Below are positions 34,721-42,405 of a stretch of 51,276 nucleotides of DNA, one piece after another. Where the stretch lies: the NCBI GenBank assembly GCA_000996025.1, contig LBYF01000004.1, positions 1 through 51,276 of the forward strand, given 5' to 3'. The first letter of the stretch is position 1. Each line of letters starts with the position of its first letter. The notes under the pieces are model-generated. The model worked only from the letters and a program-made list of their open reading frames with translations. It was not told the DNA's origin and searched no databases. The DNA comes from Parcubacteria group bacterium GW2011_GWA2_40_14 (GTDB lineage: Bacteria > Patescibacteriota > Minisyncoccia > Phycocordibacterales > DATDWN01). The position numbers were made by a program, and so were the translations under genes.

Positions 34721-34824
34721 GTCAACGACCGAGCACCATTGAGCCCCTATGGTGCTTCGGCTCATTGACAAAATCGCGGGCGAAGCCAGAGTGAGCCTTT
34801 CGCTGGAAAGGTGAGCGTCTCTGG
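34721..34824 (+). ncRNA. Candidate structured RNA upstream of nusB (copy 3)
   Basis: GTCAACGACC and GGCTCATTGACAAAATC (34721-34774) are identical to copy 1 and form the same distal hairpin with a different apical loop (GAGCACCAT/ATGGTGCTT). The hairpin 34786-34824 is CCAGAG...CCTTT-CGCTGG-AAAGG...CTCTGG, keeping the GCTGGAAA loop. The outer stems of copies 1 and 2 are not clearly seen here, so the borders are uncertain. The rest of the gap 34522-34880 shows no credible gene. Confidence 0.5.
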
Positions 34825-34828
34825 AAAG

Positions 34829-34858
34829 TTGTTTTCTGGAGATTACCTATAGTATACT
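34829..34858 (+). promoter_or_regulatory. nusB promoter
   Basis: TTGTTT (34829-34834), 18 bp, TATACT (34853-34858), with a leader of about 15 nt. The -35 box overlaps the 3' edge of the structured element. Confidence 0.5.
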
Positions 34859-34880
34859 TAAAGAGTAGTTATTTACACAT

Positions 34881-35777
34881 ATGGCAAACAGGCACCTTTC
34901 CAGGTCAATAGTTCTCCAGTCACTTTTTGAGTGGGACTTTGGTTCCAAAAGTTCTTTTGATGCCATTTCTATTTTCAAACGCAACGCCGAAGAATTCGCT
35001 CCTGGTTTGTCGGATTTTTCTTTTATGGATACCTTGCTCAAAGGTGTTTTGGAAAAACAAAAAGACGTAGACCTAATCATAGAAAAAGCCGCTCCAGATT
35101 GGCCTATAGATAAAATAAGTGTCATAGACCGAAACATTTTGCGCATAGGACTTTATGAGCTTTTGTTTTCTGACCGTTCTCAAGTGCCACCAAAAGTGGC
35201 GATAAACGAAGCAATAGAGTTGTCTAAAACATTTGGCGGAGATACATCCTCAAAGTTCGTAAATGGCGTTTTGGGCGCAGTCTACAAAGAACTCGGCGAG
35301 CCAGGCAAGGATGAAACTGGAAAAGACAAGAAAAATAATGGAAGCGGAAATCTGCCTGTACCAGTGTTCTATTTGGGGGGAGCGGTAGTTTATGCAAAGG
35401 ATGGTGATGATATTTATCTTGCTCTTGTCCACGATGTTTTTGGTAGATGGACTTTATCAAAAGGTAAAATTGAAGAGAACGAAGATGTGGAGGTAGGCAC
35501 TATACGCGAGATAAAAGAGGAGCTAGGGCTAGATATAAAAATCAAAGAAAAACTCGGTGAAAATGAATATGTTGCTTACAATCCTGAAAAAGGAAAAATA
35601 AAAAAGCATGTCGTCTATTTTTTGGCAGAATCAAAATTTGTAGACCTCACTCCGGAAGCCAAAGGCGGGTTGGACGATGCCAAATGGTTCAAAATGGGGG
35701 ATATACTTGATTTAAATTTTTATAATGATATATTGCCGTTGGTAACAAAGGCCATTAATATACTCTTGAAGAAGTAG
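34881..35777 (+). CDS. nusB: NusB-Nudix fusion protein
   Basis: 298 residues. Residues 1-140 match the helical NusB antitermination factor (RHLSRSIVLQSLFEWDFGS; IDKISVIDRNILRIGLYELL; VPPKVAINEAIELSKTFGG; KFVNGVLGAVY), which binds boxA RNA with NusE. A charged linker with Gly/Lys/Asn follows, and residues about 158-298 are a Nudix hydrolase with a perfect Nudix box, GX5EX7REUXEEXGU (GKIEENEDVEVGTIREIKEE then LGLD). The Nudix part is closest to Ap4A/8-oxo-dGTP-type enzymes by general form; the substrate is unknown. No stop or frameshift separates the halves. Confidence 0.9.
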   Translation: MANRHLSRSIVLQSLFEWDFGSKSSFDAISIFKRNAEEFAPGLSDFSFMDTLLKGVLEKQKDVDLIIEKAAPDWPIDKISVIDRNILRIGLYELLFSDRSQVPPKVAINEAIELSKTFGGDTSSKFVNGVLGAVYKELGEPGKDETGKDKKNNGSGNLPVPVFYLGGAVVYAKDGDDIYLALVHDVFGRWTLSKGKIEENEDVEVGTIREIKEELGLDIKIKEKLGENEYVAYNPEKGKIKKHVVYFLAESKFVDLTPEAKGGLDDAKWFKMGDILDLNFYNDILPLVTKAINILLKK

Positions 35778-35779
35778 AA

Positions 35780-35858
35780 AGTTCTTAAAGTTATAAAGTT
35801 CATAAAGTAAAAATGCAAATGCATCATACTTTACAAACTTTAAGAACTTTATAACTTT
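35780..35858 (+). repeat. Alternative hairpins just before rnc
   Basis: AGTTCTTAAAGTT (35780-35792) can pair with AACTTTAAGAACT (35836-35848), or AAAGTTATAAAGTTC (35787-35801) with GAACTTTATAACTTT (35844-35858). The two stems share bases and exclude each other. They end 14 nt before the rnc start. Confidence 0.6.
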
Positions 35859-35871
35859 ATAAACTAATACT

Positions 35872-36558
35872 ATGGATTTTAATGAATTTGAAAAAAATAC
35901 AGGATTGAATTTTAGCGACAAGAGTTTGTTACAACAAGCTTTTGTTCACCGTTCATATATAAATGAAAACAAGGTCTCTGGATTAAATCATAACGAGCGT
36001 TTGGAGTTTTTAGGGGATGCCGTGCTGGAACTTGTTATTACGGACTTTTTATACAAAAAATATACAGATAAAGCGGAGGGGGACTTGACCGCATACCGTT
36101 CTAGTCTAGTTAACGCTGATACATGTGCCGGTATAGCTAACCAACTTGGAATGGGAGACTACTTGCTTCTTTCAAAAGGGGAGAGCAAAGATGTCGGTCG
36201 CGCGCGTCAGTACATACTAGCAAACGCCCTAGAGGCGCTCATTGGTGCGATTTATATTGATCAAGGACTAGATAGCTCAAAAGATTTTATTGAACGAAAC
36301 TTTACTCCACTTATTGAAAAAATAATTTCCGCTGGAAGTTTCATAGATGCCAAGTCACTTTTTCAGGAAAAAGCTCAAGAGTTTGACGGCATTACTCCGT
36401 CATATAAAACGATGAAAGAAACTGGTCCCGACCATGAAAAGAAATTCACTGTCGGTGTTTACGTTGGTCGTGACCTCATCGCAACAGGTGAAGGCGAATC
36501 CAAACAAGACGCCGAGCAATCCGCCGCCCGTTCAGCTCTTTCAGCTCGTGGCTGGTAG
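35872..36558 (+). CDS. rnc: Ribonuclease III
   Basis: 228 residues. The catalytic signature NERLEFLGDAVLELVITDFLY and the second metal motif ALEALIGAIYIDQG (E/D ligands) are intact; the C-terminal dsRNA-binding domain spans about residues 155-228 (DAKSLFQEKAQEFDG...GEGESKQDAEQSAARSAL). It processes rRNA and structured mRNA. It probably shares a transcript with nusB, separated by AT-rich hairpins that could be its own substrate. Confidence 0.96.
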   Translation: MDFNEFEKNTGLNFSDKSLLQQAFVHRSYINENKVSGLNHNERLEFLGDAVLELVITDFLYKKYTDKAEGDLTAYRSSLVNADTCAGIANQLGMGDYLLLSKGESKDVGRARQYILANALEALIGAIYIDQGLDSSKDFIERNFTPLIEKIISAGSFIDAKSLFQEKAQEFDGITPSYKTMKETGPDHEKKFTVGVYVGRDLIATGEGESKQDAEQSAARSALSARGW

Positions 36559-36678
36559 TAATTTTGATAGACACTTATTTAATACTAAATAATAGAATAA
36601 TTATAGTGTCAACTTGACAATATATATATGCTAGCTTGATTTTGGAGCGTTATTTAAAAAAAGGAGGTAGTGATAAGT

Positions 36679-37437
36679 ATGGAAGAGAAAAAAGAAGTGC
36701 TTAGGGAACATCTTGAAGATTGCCTGAAGCATTTCGGCAAATGGTTCAATTCCAAAGTGCCCCGTCGTTCTCGTGGTCGGACCGAAGCCATGAAGCCGAT
36801 GGCCGAATTCCTTGGTGTTACGCCTGGCACTGTTCAGCGCATGCTTGACGATATGTCCCCTTTACCTAGAGGGGAAACTCATATCAAGCTTCTGTGTTAT
36901 CTGGACTTGCACGGTTACAAAATCATTGAATTTGAGAGAATGCCGAAAATTCGACGAAACTTCTCGGAGCTCATCGGATTCGAGCTTCTCTCTCCTGTCG
37001 AAGCGTCTAATCTGGTTGGGTATCACGATACTCAACAGATTTATCAAGCGATCTTCGGTAGAGAAGGAGTAAACAAGAAGAGAGAAAACTTGATGTGGAC
37101 TATCTGGAAGGAAAAAAGGGTAGAGCTTGAACGTAGGAAAAAAGATGCCTACGACACTCTCCGACTCGAAGTTCTTTTCAGTGTTCCGTTAGAAGTTGGC
37201 TCGGTTTCCGTCGCGGTTCAACAACTTGTCTTGTCAGCCAGTCAGCCGGTTATAACAAATGCCGGAATGCGGCTAGCTGTTTTGAACATACTGGAAAATT
37301 CAGTTCTCTTGTTTGAAGATAGTCTGTTTGACAGTCTTTCGGACAGTGAGCTATGTGAGTTTTCTCAACCAATTCTTCGACTATCGTCCCATTTGAGTAC
37401 CTTGAGTTCGAAGATTTTAACAAGGAAAGTTGGTTGA
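36679..37437 (+). CDS. Putative DNA-binding (HTH) protein of a ParB-like operon
   Basis: 252 residues from the ATG at 36679; AAGGAGG lies 10 nt upstream and overlaps the in-frame GTG at 36670. MKPMAEFLGVTPGTVQRMLDD looks like a helix-turn-helix, preceded by a basic segment (KVPRRSRGRTEA). The C-terminal 110 residues are helical. No named family recognised. It is the first of three tightly packed genes ending in a ParB-domain protein, with higher GC than the flanking rnc and smc regions. Confidence 0.65.
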   Translation: MEEKKEVLREHLEDCLKHFGKWFNSKVPRRSRGRTEAMKPMAEFLGVTPGTVQRMLDDMSPLPRGETHIKLLCYLDLHGYKIIEFERMPKIRRNFSELIGFELLSPVEASNLVGYHDTQQIYQAIFGREGVNKKRENLMWTIWKEKRVELERRKKDAYDTLRLEVLFSVPLEVGSVSVAVQQLVLSASQPVITNAGMRLAVLNILENSVLLFEDSLFDSLSDSELCEFSQPILRLSSHLSTLSSKILTRKVG

Positions 37438-37440
37438 CGT

Positions 37441-37713
37441 ATGGAAAATGAGAGCTACACGGCTGTTGTCCAAAAAGTTATGGACAACGGCAAACATGGG
37501 CCGTACGTAGTAGCAACGAATGAAAAAATCGGGACAATCACTTTTTCTCTCGAACCGCTGGTTTGGCAGGAAAAAGGTAGGCCTGAAAGAGGAAACATCG
37601 TTGTTCTCTCCGAGATTCGCAAAAAGCGCGCCGGTTGGCGTGCCAACAGTGGGCGGTTCTTTCGACCGTCCGACGAGCAATCAGAAACCAAACATAGCAA
37701 GGAGTTAAAATGA
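37441..37713 (+). CDS. Small hypothetical protein, middle gene of ParB-like operon
   Basis: 90 residues starting 3 nt after the previous stop and overlapping the next start by 4 nt. The first 60 residues may form a small beta barrel (YTAVVQKVMDNGKHGPYVVA; IGTITFSLEPLVWQEKGRPERGNIVVLSEI); the tail is basic and disordered. An OB-like nucleic-acid-binding fold is a guess. Confidence 0.6.
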   Translation: MENESYTAVVQKVMDNGKHGPYVVATNEKIGTITFSLEPLVWQEKGRPERGNIVVLSEIRKKRAGWRANSGRFFRPSDEQSETKHSKELK

Positions 37714-38519
37714 GAGTGAAGAAAACCCAGAAGATTAAACTGACGGACATCAAGCCGAACTTGTTTGTCCGTCAGGAACTGGATACCGACCATGTCATCT
37801 ATCTCGCTCAACTGATTGAGGGCGGAACAGAGATGAGGGACCGAATCAAGGTCACGGAAGATTTGATCATTGTCGACGGTCGTCATCGCAAGGAAGCTTT
37901 TGACCTTGTCGGCACAAAGGAAATTGAAGTTGATGTTGTTCATAACATGGACGAGGTCACTCTGATTTCCGAGGCCTACAAAGCCAATACCGGTGGCTCC
38001 AAACCGCCCACTCCAGCCGACACTGAACATACCGTCATGCTCTTGCTTCAGCGTAGTCAGGGTATGAAGCTTATCGGAGAACTTCTTGCCTTGCCGACCA
38101 GTATGGCCCGCAAATATGTCAACGAAGTGAAGTCGCGAATGAATCGCGCTCAGCTTCAGCGGGCCACGGAGGCTGTGACTGAGGGTGGACTGAACATCAA
38201 ACAAGCTGCCGAGCAGTACCAAGTGGATGCGGAGAAATTGAAGGAAGTTCTTTCTGGACACAAACGTAAGACCAAAAACGGTGTTGCCGAAGTTCAGAAG
38301 CATCTCTCCAGGTTTTACAACAGCATCGGGACAAAGAATGCTCGCATGATCAGGTCTCTCATCGAGAAGTTTCAGGACGGCGACGTGACTGAAAAACAAA
38401 TGAAGGAGCTTTTCGCGCACATCGAACGTCTGCAGAAAAAGTCTGCGCGGGTCACCGCCGACTGGAAGAGTCGTTTTGAAGCGGTAACAACCAAGTCCAA
38501 GGATTCTCCCGCCGCCTAG
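37710..38519 (+). CDS. ParB/sulfiredoxin-fold protein
   Basis: 269 residues. The N-terminal ParB-like nuclease fold is visible (IKLTDIKPNLFVRQELDTDHVIYLAQLIEGG; LIIVDGRHRKEAFDLVG, the catalytic or CTP-binding GRHR box). A helical middle has an HTH-like element (LNIKQAAEQYQVDAEKLKEVL), and the C-terminus is a basic coiled coil. It lacks an adjacent ParA, so it is unlikely to be the chromosomal partition ParB. It may be a plasmid- or phage-derived regulator. Translation is coupled to the preceding gene by ATGA. Confidence 0.8.
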   Translation: MRVKKTQKIKLTDIKPNLFVRQELDTDHVIYLAQLIEGGTEMRDRIKVTEDLIIVDGRHRKEAFDLVGTKEIEVDVVHNMDEVTLISEAYKANTGGSKPPTPADTEHTVMLLLQRSQGMKLIGELLALPTSMARKYVNEVKSRMNRAQLQRATEAVTEGGLNIKQAAEQYQVDAEKLKEVLSGHKRKTKNGVAEVQKHLSRFYNSIGTKNARMIRSLIEKFQDGDVTEKQMKELFAHIERLQKKSARVTADWKSRFEAVTTKSKDSPAA

Positions 38520-38528
38520 TTCTGTCTC

Positions 38529-38566
38529 AAACCCCTATCGCAGGAAGCGATAGGGGTTTCTTTTTA
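38529..38566 (+). terminator. Terminator of the ParB-like operon
   Basis: AAACCCCTATCGC-AGGAA-GCGATAGGGGTTT then CTTTTT, a perfect 13-bp stem. Confidence 0.9.
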
Positions 38567-38599
38567 TATTTTCTTAAAAAATTTTGATATACTATATTG

Positions 38600-38875
38600 G
38601 TGAAAAAAATAGACACTGTTTCAAAAAATCAGCAGGAAATTGTCATTTATAAAAGCGGGCGGGGGAATGTAACGCTTCGGGCTGATATAAGTAAAGATAC
38701 GATTTGGGCAACACTTAATCAGATTGCCGAGCTTTTTGGTGTTCAAAAAGCGGCTGTTTCCAAGCATATAAGTAACATATTTGACTCTGGAGAACTAGCT
38801 AAAAAAGCAACTGTTTCCATTTTAGAAACAGTTCAAAAAGAAGGAAACAGAGAGGTTTTACGTAAAATCAGATAG
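38600..38875 (+). pseudogene. RhuM-family protein, truncated
   Basis: 91 residues from a GTG at 38600; TATACT ends exactly 6 nt upstream. IVIYKSGRGNVTLRADISKDTIWATLNQIAELF and AAVSKHISNIFDSGELAKKATVS (given in part) match the N-terminal wing of RhuM/virulence-type proteins, and QKEGNREVLRKI is the lead-in to the YNLDxIISVGYRV motif, which is missing. The frame stops right there, and a peptide deformylase remnant follows, so the rest was deleted. The promoter spacing is still intact. Confidence 0.7.
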
Positions 38876-38884
38876 GATATTTAA

Positions 38885-39160
38885 AAAGAATTATTGTGCT
38901 TAGAAAAAGTAAAAATGAATATGAGACGATGATTAATCCAGTAATCTTACAAAGAAAATTTCCATTTTTATATTTAGAGAGATGTTATAGTATAAAAGGG
39001 TTAATATATTGTTAAAAGATATTTGTGGGTTATGGTGAGATATCAAAATTTGGATGGTGTTTGGCAGACGAGAATTTTGAGAGGACTGAGCGGAATATAT
39101 CATGAAATTGACCATATTAACGGCATTACAGTTTCGAAAATTGGATTTCGTATTTTATAG
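38885..39160 (+). pseudogene. Peptide deformylase remnant
   Basis: One frame reads LKRIIVLRKSKNEYETMINP then VILQ...YLERCYSIKG, matching the INPxI and ExCLSI region with the metal Cys. It hits a stop near 39018. A neighbouring frame continues VKRYLWVMVRYQNLDGVWQT and LRGLSGIYHEIDHINGI, with the HExDH zinc motif, to a TAG at 39158-39160. The N-terminal GLAAxQVG motif is absent. So this is a 5'-truncated, frameshifted gene joined to the RhuM fragment. Confidence 0.75.
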
Positions 39161-39194
39161 TTTTTTACTATTTTTGCATAATAATAATTTTCTC

Positions 39195-39234
39195 CATACA
39201 TTTAACAAACGCTATAGCGTTTGTTAAGTGTATG
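39195..39234. repeat. 40-bp palindrome, GCTATAGC family copy 2
   Basis: 20-bp arms around GCTATAGC with one G-T pair (39201/39228). The outer CATACA/TGTATG is shared with copies 1 and 3. It lies 30 bp beyond the stop of the PaaX/Cas2-like gene. Confidence 0.75.
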
Positions 39235-39264
39235 AAGAAATATACGTAAATTGTTAAATAAAAG

Positions 39265-39840
39265 TTAGTTATCTAACAATAGATTGAAGTATTTTTTGTA
39301 ACTTTTATCATATTCAATGGAATCAACAATTAAATATAAAAGATCTTTGCCGATTTTAAAATCAGCCTTTAGTAGAGTCACAAAGTCTTCACAGTCGTAA
39401 GGATATATCCACACGCTGTCTTGAATTCGAAGGAAGCCGATATGTAATAGGGTGTGACGGACTTTATCCCGAAGTGATTTTCTGGTTTCTGGTATGTCAA
39501 ATATAAGCATGCGCCATTTACCATCCCATTTTTTTGGCTTATCTATTTTCCAATCTTTTAGTTCTAGAGATTCTAGTACAGTTTGCCCTTTATCTGTTAG
39601 TTTAACAAATTTACCATCATATTTTAGCAACCCATCTTTGACCAACCTATCTCTGGACCGAGCCATGATTTCCTTTTGCCTTTTTCCTGGAGTAATTCCA
39701 AACGATTTTAGATATTGAAGTGAATTTGGTGCTACCATAGCAAGAGTTAAAAAACCACCTATCTTAACAGCAGTGAGTACGGCTTTTCGTATGTCATTTT
39801 TCGATTTTCTTTTACGGTATCTTTCTTCGATTGTTCCCAT
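39265..39840 (-). CDS. PaaX-like / Cas2-like fusion regulator
   Basis: 191 residues. The N-terminal half is a winged-helix-like region with a hydrophobic helix (AVLTAVKIGGFLTLAMVAPN) and the strand-turn pattern RLVKDGLLKYDGKFVKLTDKG. The C-terminal half (about 105-191) resembles Cas2/PaaX ferredoxin folds: KWRMLIFDIPETRKSLRDKV, RHTLLHIGFLRIQDSVWIYP and LLYLIVDSIEYD. No CRISPR array or cas1 is in the window, so a CRISPR adaptation role is unlikely; a PaaX-type repressor or a lone nuclease is more plausible. It lies between two palindromes of the GCTATAGC family, one about 50 bp upstream of its start. Confidence 0.75.
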   Translation of the reverse strand: MGTIEERYRKRKSKNDIRKAVLTAVKIGGFLTLAMVAPNSLQYLKSFGITPGKRQKEIMARSRDRLVKDGLLKYDGKFVKLTDKGQTVLESLELKDWKIDKPKKWDGKWRMLIFDIPETRKSLRDKVRHTLLHIGFLRIQDSVWIYPYDCEDFVTLLKADFKIGKDLLYLIVDSIEYDKSYKKYFNLLLDN

Positions 39841-39888
39841 ATATTTTAGAGATATTTTGGATAATTATTTCTTCAAACACATTTTATC

Positions 39889-39930
39889 ACATACACTTAT
39901 AATACGCTATAGCGTATTATAAGTGTATGT
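39889..39930. repeat. Perfect 42-bp palindrome, GCTATAGC family copy 3
   Basis: 21-bp arms, no loop: ACATACAC, TTATAA, TACGCTATAGCGTA, TTATAA, GTGTATGT. It shares the left flank TATC with copy 1 and differs only in the paired middle bases. It sits 49 bp upstream of the PaaX/Cas2-like start. Confidence 0.8.
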
Positions 39931-40011
39931 CTATATGTATATTAAATATGTGAATTGTTTCTATTTTGGAACAAGTTTAGTTAGTGCAATATCTTTGCAT
40001 ACTGAAGCTGA

Positions 40012-40044
40012 ATGAGCAATGTGCAAAAAATGCACATTGCTCAT
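40012..40044. terminator. Hairpin before smc
   Basis: ATGAGCAATGTGCA-AAAAA-TGCACATTGCTCAT, a perfect 14-bp stem followed by GTTTTG and then by TATACT (40053-40058). It may end transcripts entering from the left. Confidence 0.6.
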
Positions 40045-40079
40045 GTTTTGATATACTAATGAGAACTTTAATTTATATT

Positions 40080-42347
40080 ATGTATCTTAAATCTATTGAA
40101 CTAACTGGGTTTAAATCTTTTGCCAAGAAGAGCGAGTTGACTTTTTCGTCGCCGATTTCGGCTATTGTCGGGCCGAATGGTTCGGGCAAGAGTAATATTG
40201 CCGAAGCTTTTAGTTTTGTTTTAGGTGAGCAATCCATTAAGTCATTGCGGGGTAAAAAAGGTGAGGATTTGATTTGGAATGGTTCGACTGACTCACCACG
40301 AGCGGGGAGGGCTTCAGTTAAAGTTGTTTTTGACAACAGTACATATTTTCTTCCGTTGGATTATGAAACAGTTACAGTGGAGCGGGTAGTGCATCGCGAT
40401 TCTGTAAACGAGTACATAATAAACAGCTCGCAAGTGCGGCTGCGAGATGTGGTGGAACTTTTGGCCAGCGCCCATATTGGCTCATCCGGACACCATATTA
40501 TTTCACAAGGCGAAGCGGATAGGATTCTGAACTCTAGTGGGAAAGAGCGCAAGAGCATGATAGAGGACGCATTAGGATTGAAAATGTATCAATATAAAAA
40601 GCAGGAGAGTGAAAGGAAATTAGAAAAGACTCGGGAAAATATTGTACAGGTAGAATCTTTGCGACGAGAAATCTCGCCTCATATAAAATTTTTGAAAAAA
40701 CAAGTTGAGAAAGTTGAGAAATCTTTGCAAATGAAACAAGAGCTGGAAGCCAAAGCTCTGGAGTATTGCAATCGTGAAGACAAATATGTCAAACGGACAG
40801 AAGAAAGACTAACAAGAGAAAAAAATCCGCTTATACAAAAAGAAAGAGAATTACATTACGAGTTGGAAAAAGCAAAAGCAGTTTTGGAAATGGCAAAACA
40901 CAAGGACGAAAAGAGTTCCAAACTGATTGAACTTGAAAAAAGCTTACATGAATTGCGGGATGAAAAAGATAATCTGTTTCGCGAAGCTGGGCGTTTGGAC
41001 GGAGAAATTACGGCGTTTGTGAGGATGGTTAAAAAGCAGGAGGAAGTAGAGCATTTGGATGCTCATAAGACAGTAACACTTGCTTCAGTGGAAATATTAA
41101 GAGAGCAAATTACTGCTAAAATCCAATCCGCAAAGAATTTAGACGATATATCGTCTATTTTGAAAATCTTTGATGAAGTCACAGGGCTTCTTTCGGACTT
41201 TGTAGACAACAACAAAAACAAAATAGACAATTCTCTTATTGCCGATGTGCAAAAAGATATTGAAAACCTAAAATCGGAGAAAAAGAGAATTGAAAAGTCG
41301 CTCCAAGAAGTCAAGAGAAAAGAAGGGGAATTGTCGCATCAATACAGCCAATTAAAAAGCGCAATTGAAAAAGAAAAAGATTCAAATCGAGATGCAGAGA
41401 AAGCTGTTTTTCGGATAATGGCAGAATCGCAAGAGGTGCGGTCAGGGTTGCAAATAATTAGGAGAGAAGAAGAAACATTGCATCTGGTCCGAGAGGATTT
41501 CAAAAGAGAACTTTCGGAGCTTGGTATGATGCTCGGAGCTCATTTTTTGCAGTTTAATAATTTGTCGTTTGATTATGATGAACCACGTATTAACCAGGAG
41601 GAGCGTCGGCGGGCAATAGAGAAAATAAAAATCCGTTTGGAAGAGGTCGGCGGAGCAGGTGGAGCTGATGTTTTGAAAGAATACACAGAGGCAAGCGAGA
41701 GAGATACCTTTTTAGAAAAAGAGCTGGCAGATTTGGAACAATCGGCAAATTCTTTGACAGAACTTATTCTAGATTTGGATACGCGACTTTCTACAGAATT
41801 TAAATTGGGAATAGAAAAAATCAACACTCAATTCAAAGAATTTTTTGCACTTATGTTTGGTGGTGGCGAGGCAAAATTGTCTGTTACAGTACCAGTAAAG
41901 CGAAAGAAAAAAGATACAGACGATTTATTTGAAAAATCAGAAGATGAAATTGAGGAGGAGCTTGCCCTGCGTAATCTTGATGAAGCAGGGGAGGAAGGGA
42001 TTGATATTGAGGTTAATTTGCCCAAGAAAAAGGTTAAAGGGCTTATGATGCTCTCTGGTGGTGAAAGAGCTCTTACATCAATCGCCCTTCTTTTTGCTCT
42101 GTCTCAAGTCAATCCGCCACCTTTTATTATTTTGGATGAAACAGACGCCGCTTTGGATGAAGCCAATTCTAAAAAATACGCTGACATGGTGGAAAATCTC
42201 TCAAAATTTTCACAGCTCATCGTTATCACTCACAATCGCGAAACAATGTCTCGCGCTGGTATTCTCTACGGTGTGACAATGGGTATGGGTGGTGGCTCAA
42301 AACTTCTCTCGGTTTCTTTTGATACTGCAGTAGCTGTTGCAAAATAA
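40080..42347 (+). CDS. smc: Short SMC-type chromosome segregation ATPase
   Basis: 755 residues from the ATG at 40080 (MYLKSIELTGFKSFAKKSEL, the standard SMC start); usual SMC is 1100-1200. Walker A is GPNGSGKSN; the C-terminal head has the signature LMMLSGGERALTSIALLFAL and Walker B FIILDETDAALDEAN. The middle is coiled coil with a weakly structured bend near residues 350-390 (LDDISSILKIFDEVTGLLSDF) and no recognisable hinge domain of the usual size and glycine pattern. It should still bind and organise DNA, but dimerisation must differ. Hinge-less short SMCs would also fit an SbcC/RecN-like role. Confidence 0.85.
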   Translation: MYLKSIELTGFKSFAKKSELTFSSPISAIVGPNGSGKSNIAEAFSFVLGEQSIKSLRGKKGEDLIWNGSTDSPRAGRASVKVVFDNSTYFLPLDYETVTVERVVHRDSVNEYIINSSQVRLRDVVELLASAHIGSSGHHIISQGEADRILNSSGKERKSMIEDALGLKMYQYKKQESERKLEKTRENIVQVESLRREISPHIKFLKKQVEKVEKSLQMKQELEAKALEYCNREDKYVKRTEERLTREKNPLIQKERELHYELEKAKAVLEMAKHKDEKSSKLIELEKSLHELRDEKDNLFREAGRLDGEITAFVRMVKKQEEVEHLDAHKTVTLASVEILREQITAKIQSAKNLDDISSILKIFDEVTGLLSDFVDNNKNKIDNSLIADVQKDIENLKSEKKRIEKSLQEVKRKEGELSHQYSQLKSAIEKEKDSNRDAEKAVFRIMAESQEVRSGLQIIRREEETLHLVREDFKRELSELGMMLGAHFLQFNNLSFDYDEPRINQEERRRAIEKIKIRLEEVGGAGGADVLKEYTEASERDTFLEKELADLEQSANSLTELILDLDTRLSTEFKLGIEKINTQFKEFFALMFGGGEAKLSVTVPVKRKKKDTDDLFEKSEDEIEEELALRNLDEAGEEGIDIEVNLPKKKVKGLMMLSGGERALTSIALLFALSQVNPPPFIILDETDAALDEANSKKYADMVENLSKFSQLIVITHNRETMSRAGILYGVTMGMGGGSKLLSVSFDTAVAVAK

Positions 42348-42374
42348 CAGGTGATGGTGTAGCAATAAACACTC

Positions 42375-42405
42375 TTCCCCTAGGTTACACCTAGGGGAAA
42401 TTCTT
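42375..42405. terminator. Terminator between smc and rnr
   Basis: TTCCCCTAGGT-TAC-ACCTAGGGGAA followed by ATTCTTTT. It lies between converging genes. Confidence 0.8.

Noticed and set aside
34537-34794. An 85-codon ORF between rnhB and nusB
   Set aside because: Basic, low-quality composition, no start signals, and it overlaps the structured element shared with rplY and rpsB.
37455-38420. A 321-codon open frame on the minus strand
   Set aside because: It is the mirror frame of the ParB-like operon, has no family likeness or start signals, and the plus-strand genes have ribosome sites, coupling and recognisable motifs.
39265-39930. A CRISPR-Cas locus, because of the Cas2-like domain
   Set aside because: No regularly spaced direct repeats, no cas1 and no effector gene. 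The flanking dyads are single inverted repeats, not an array.
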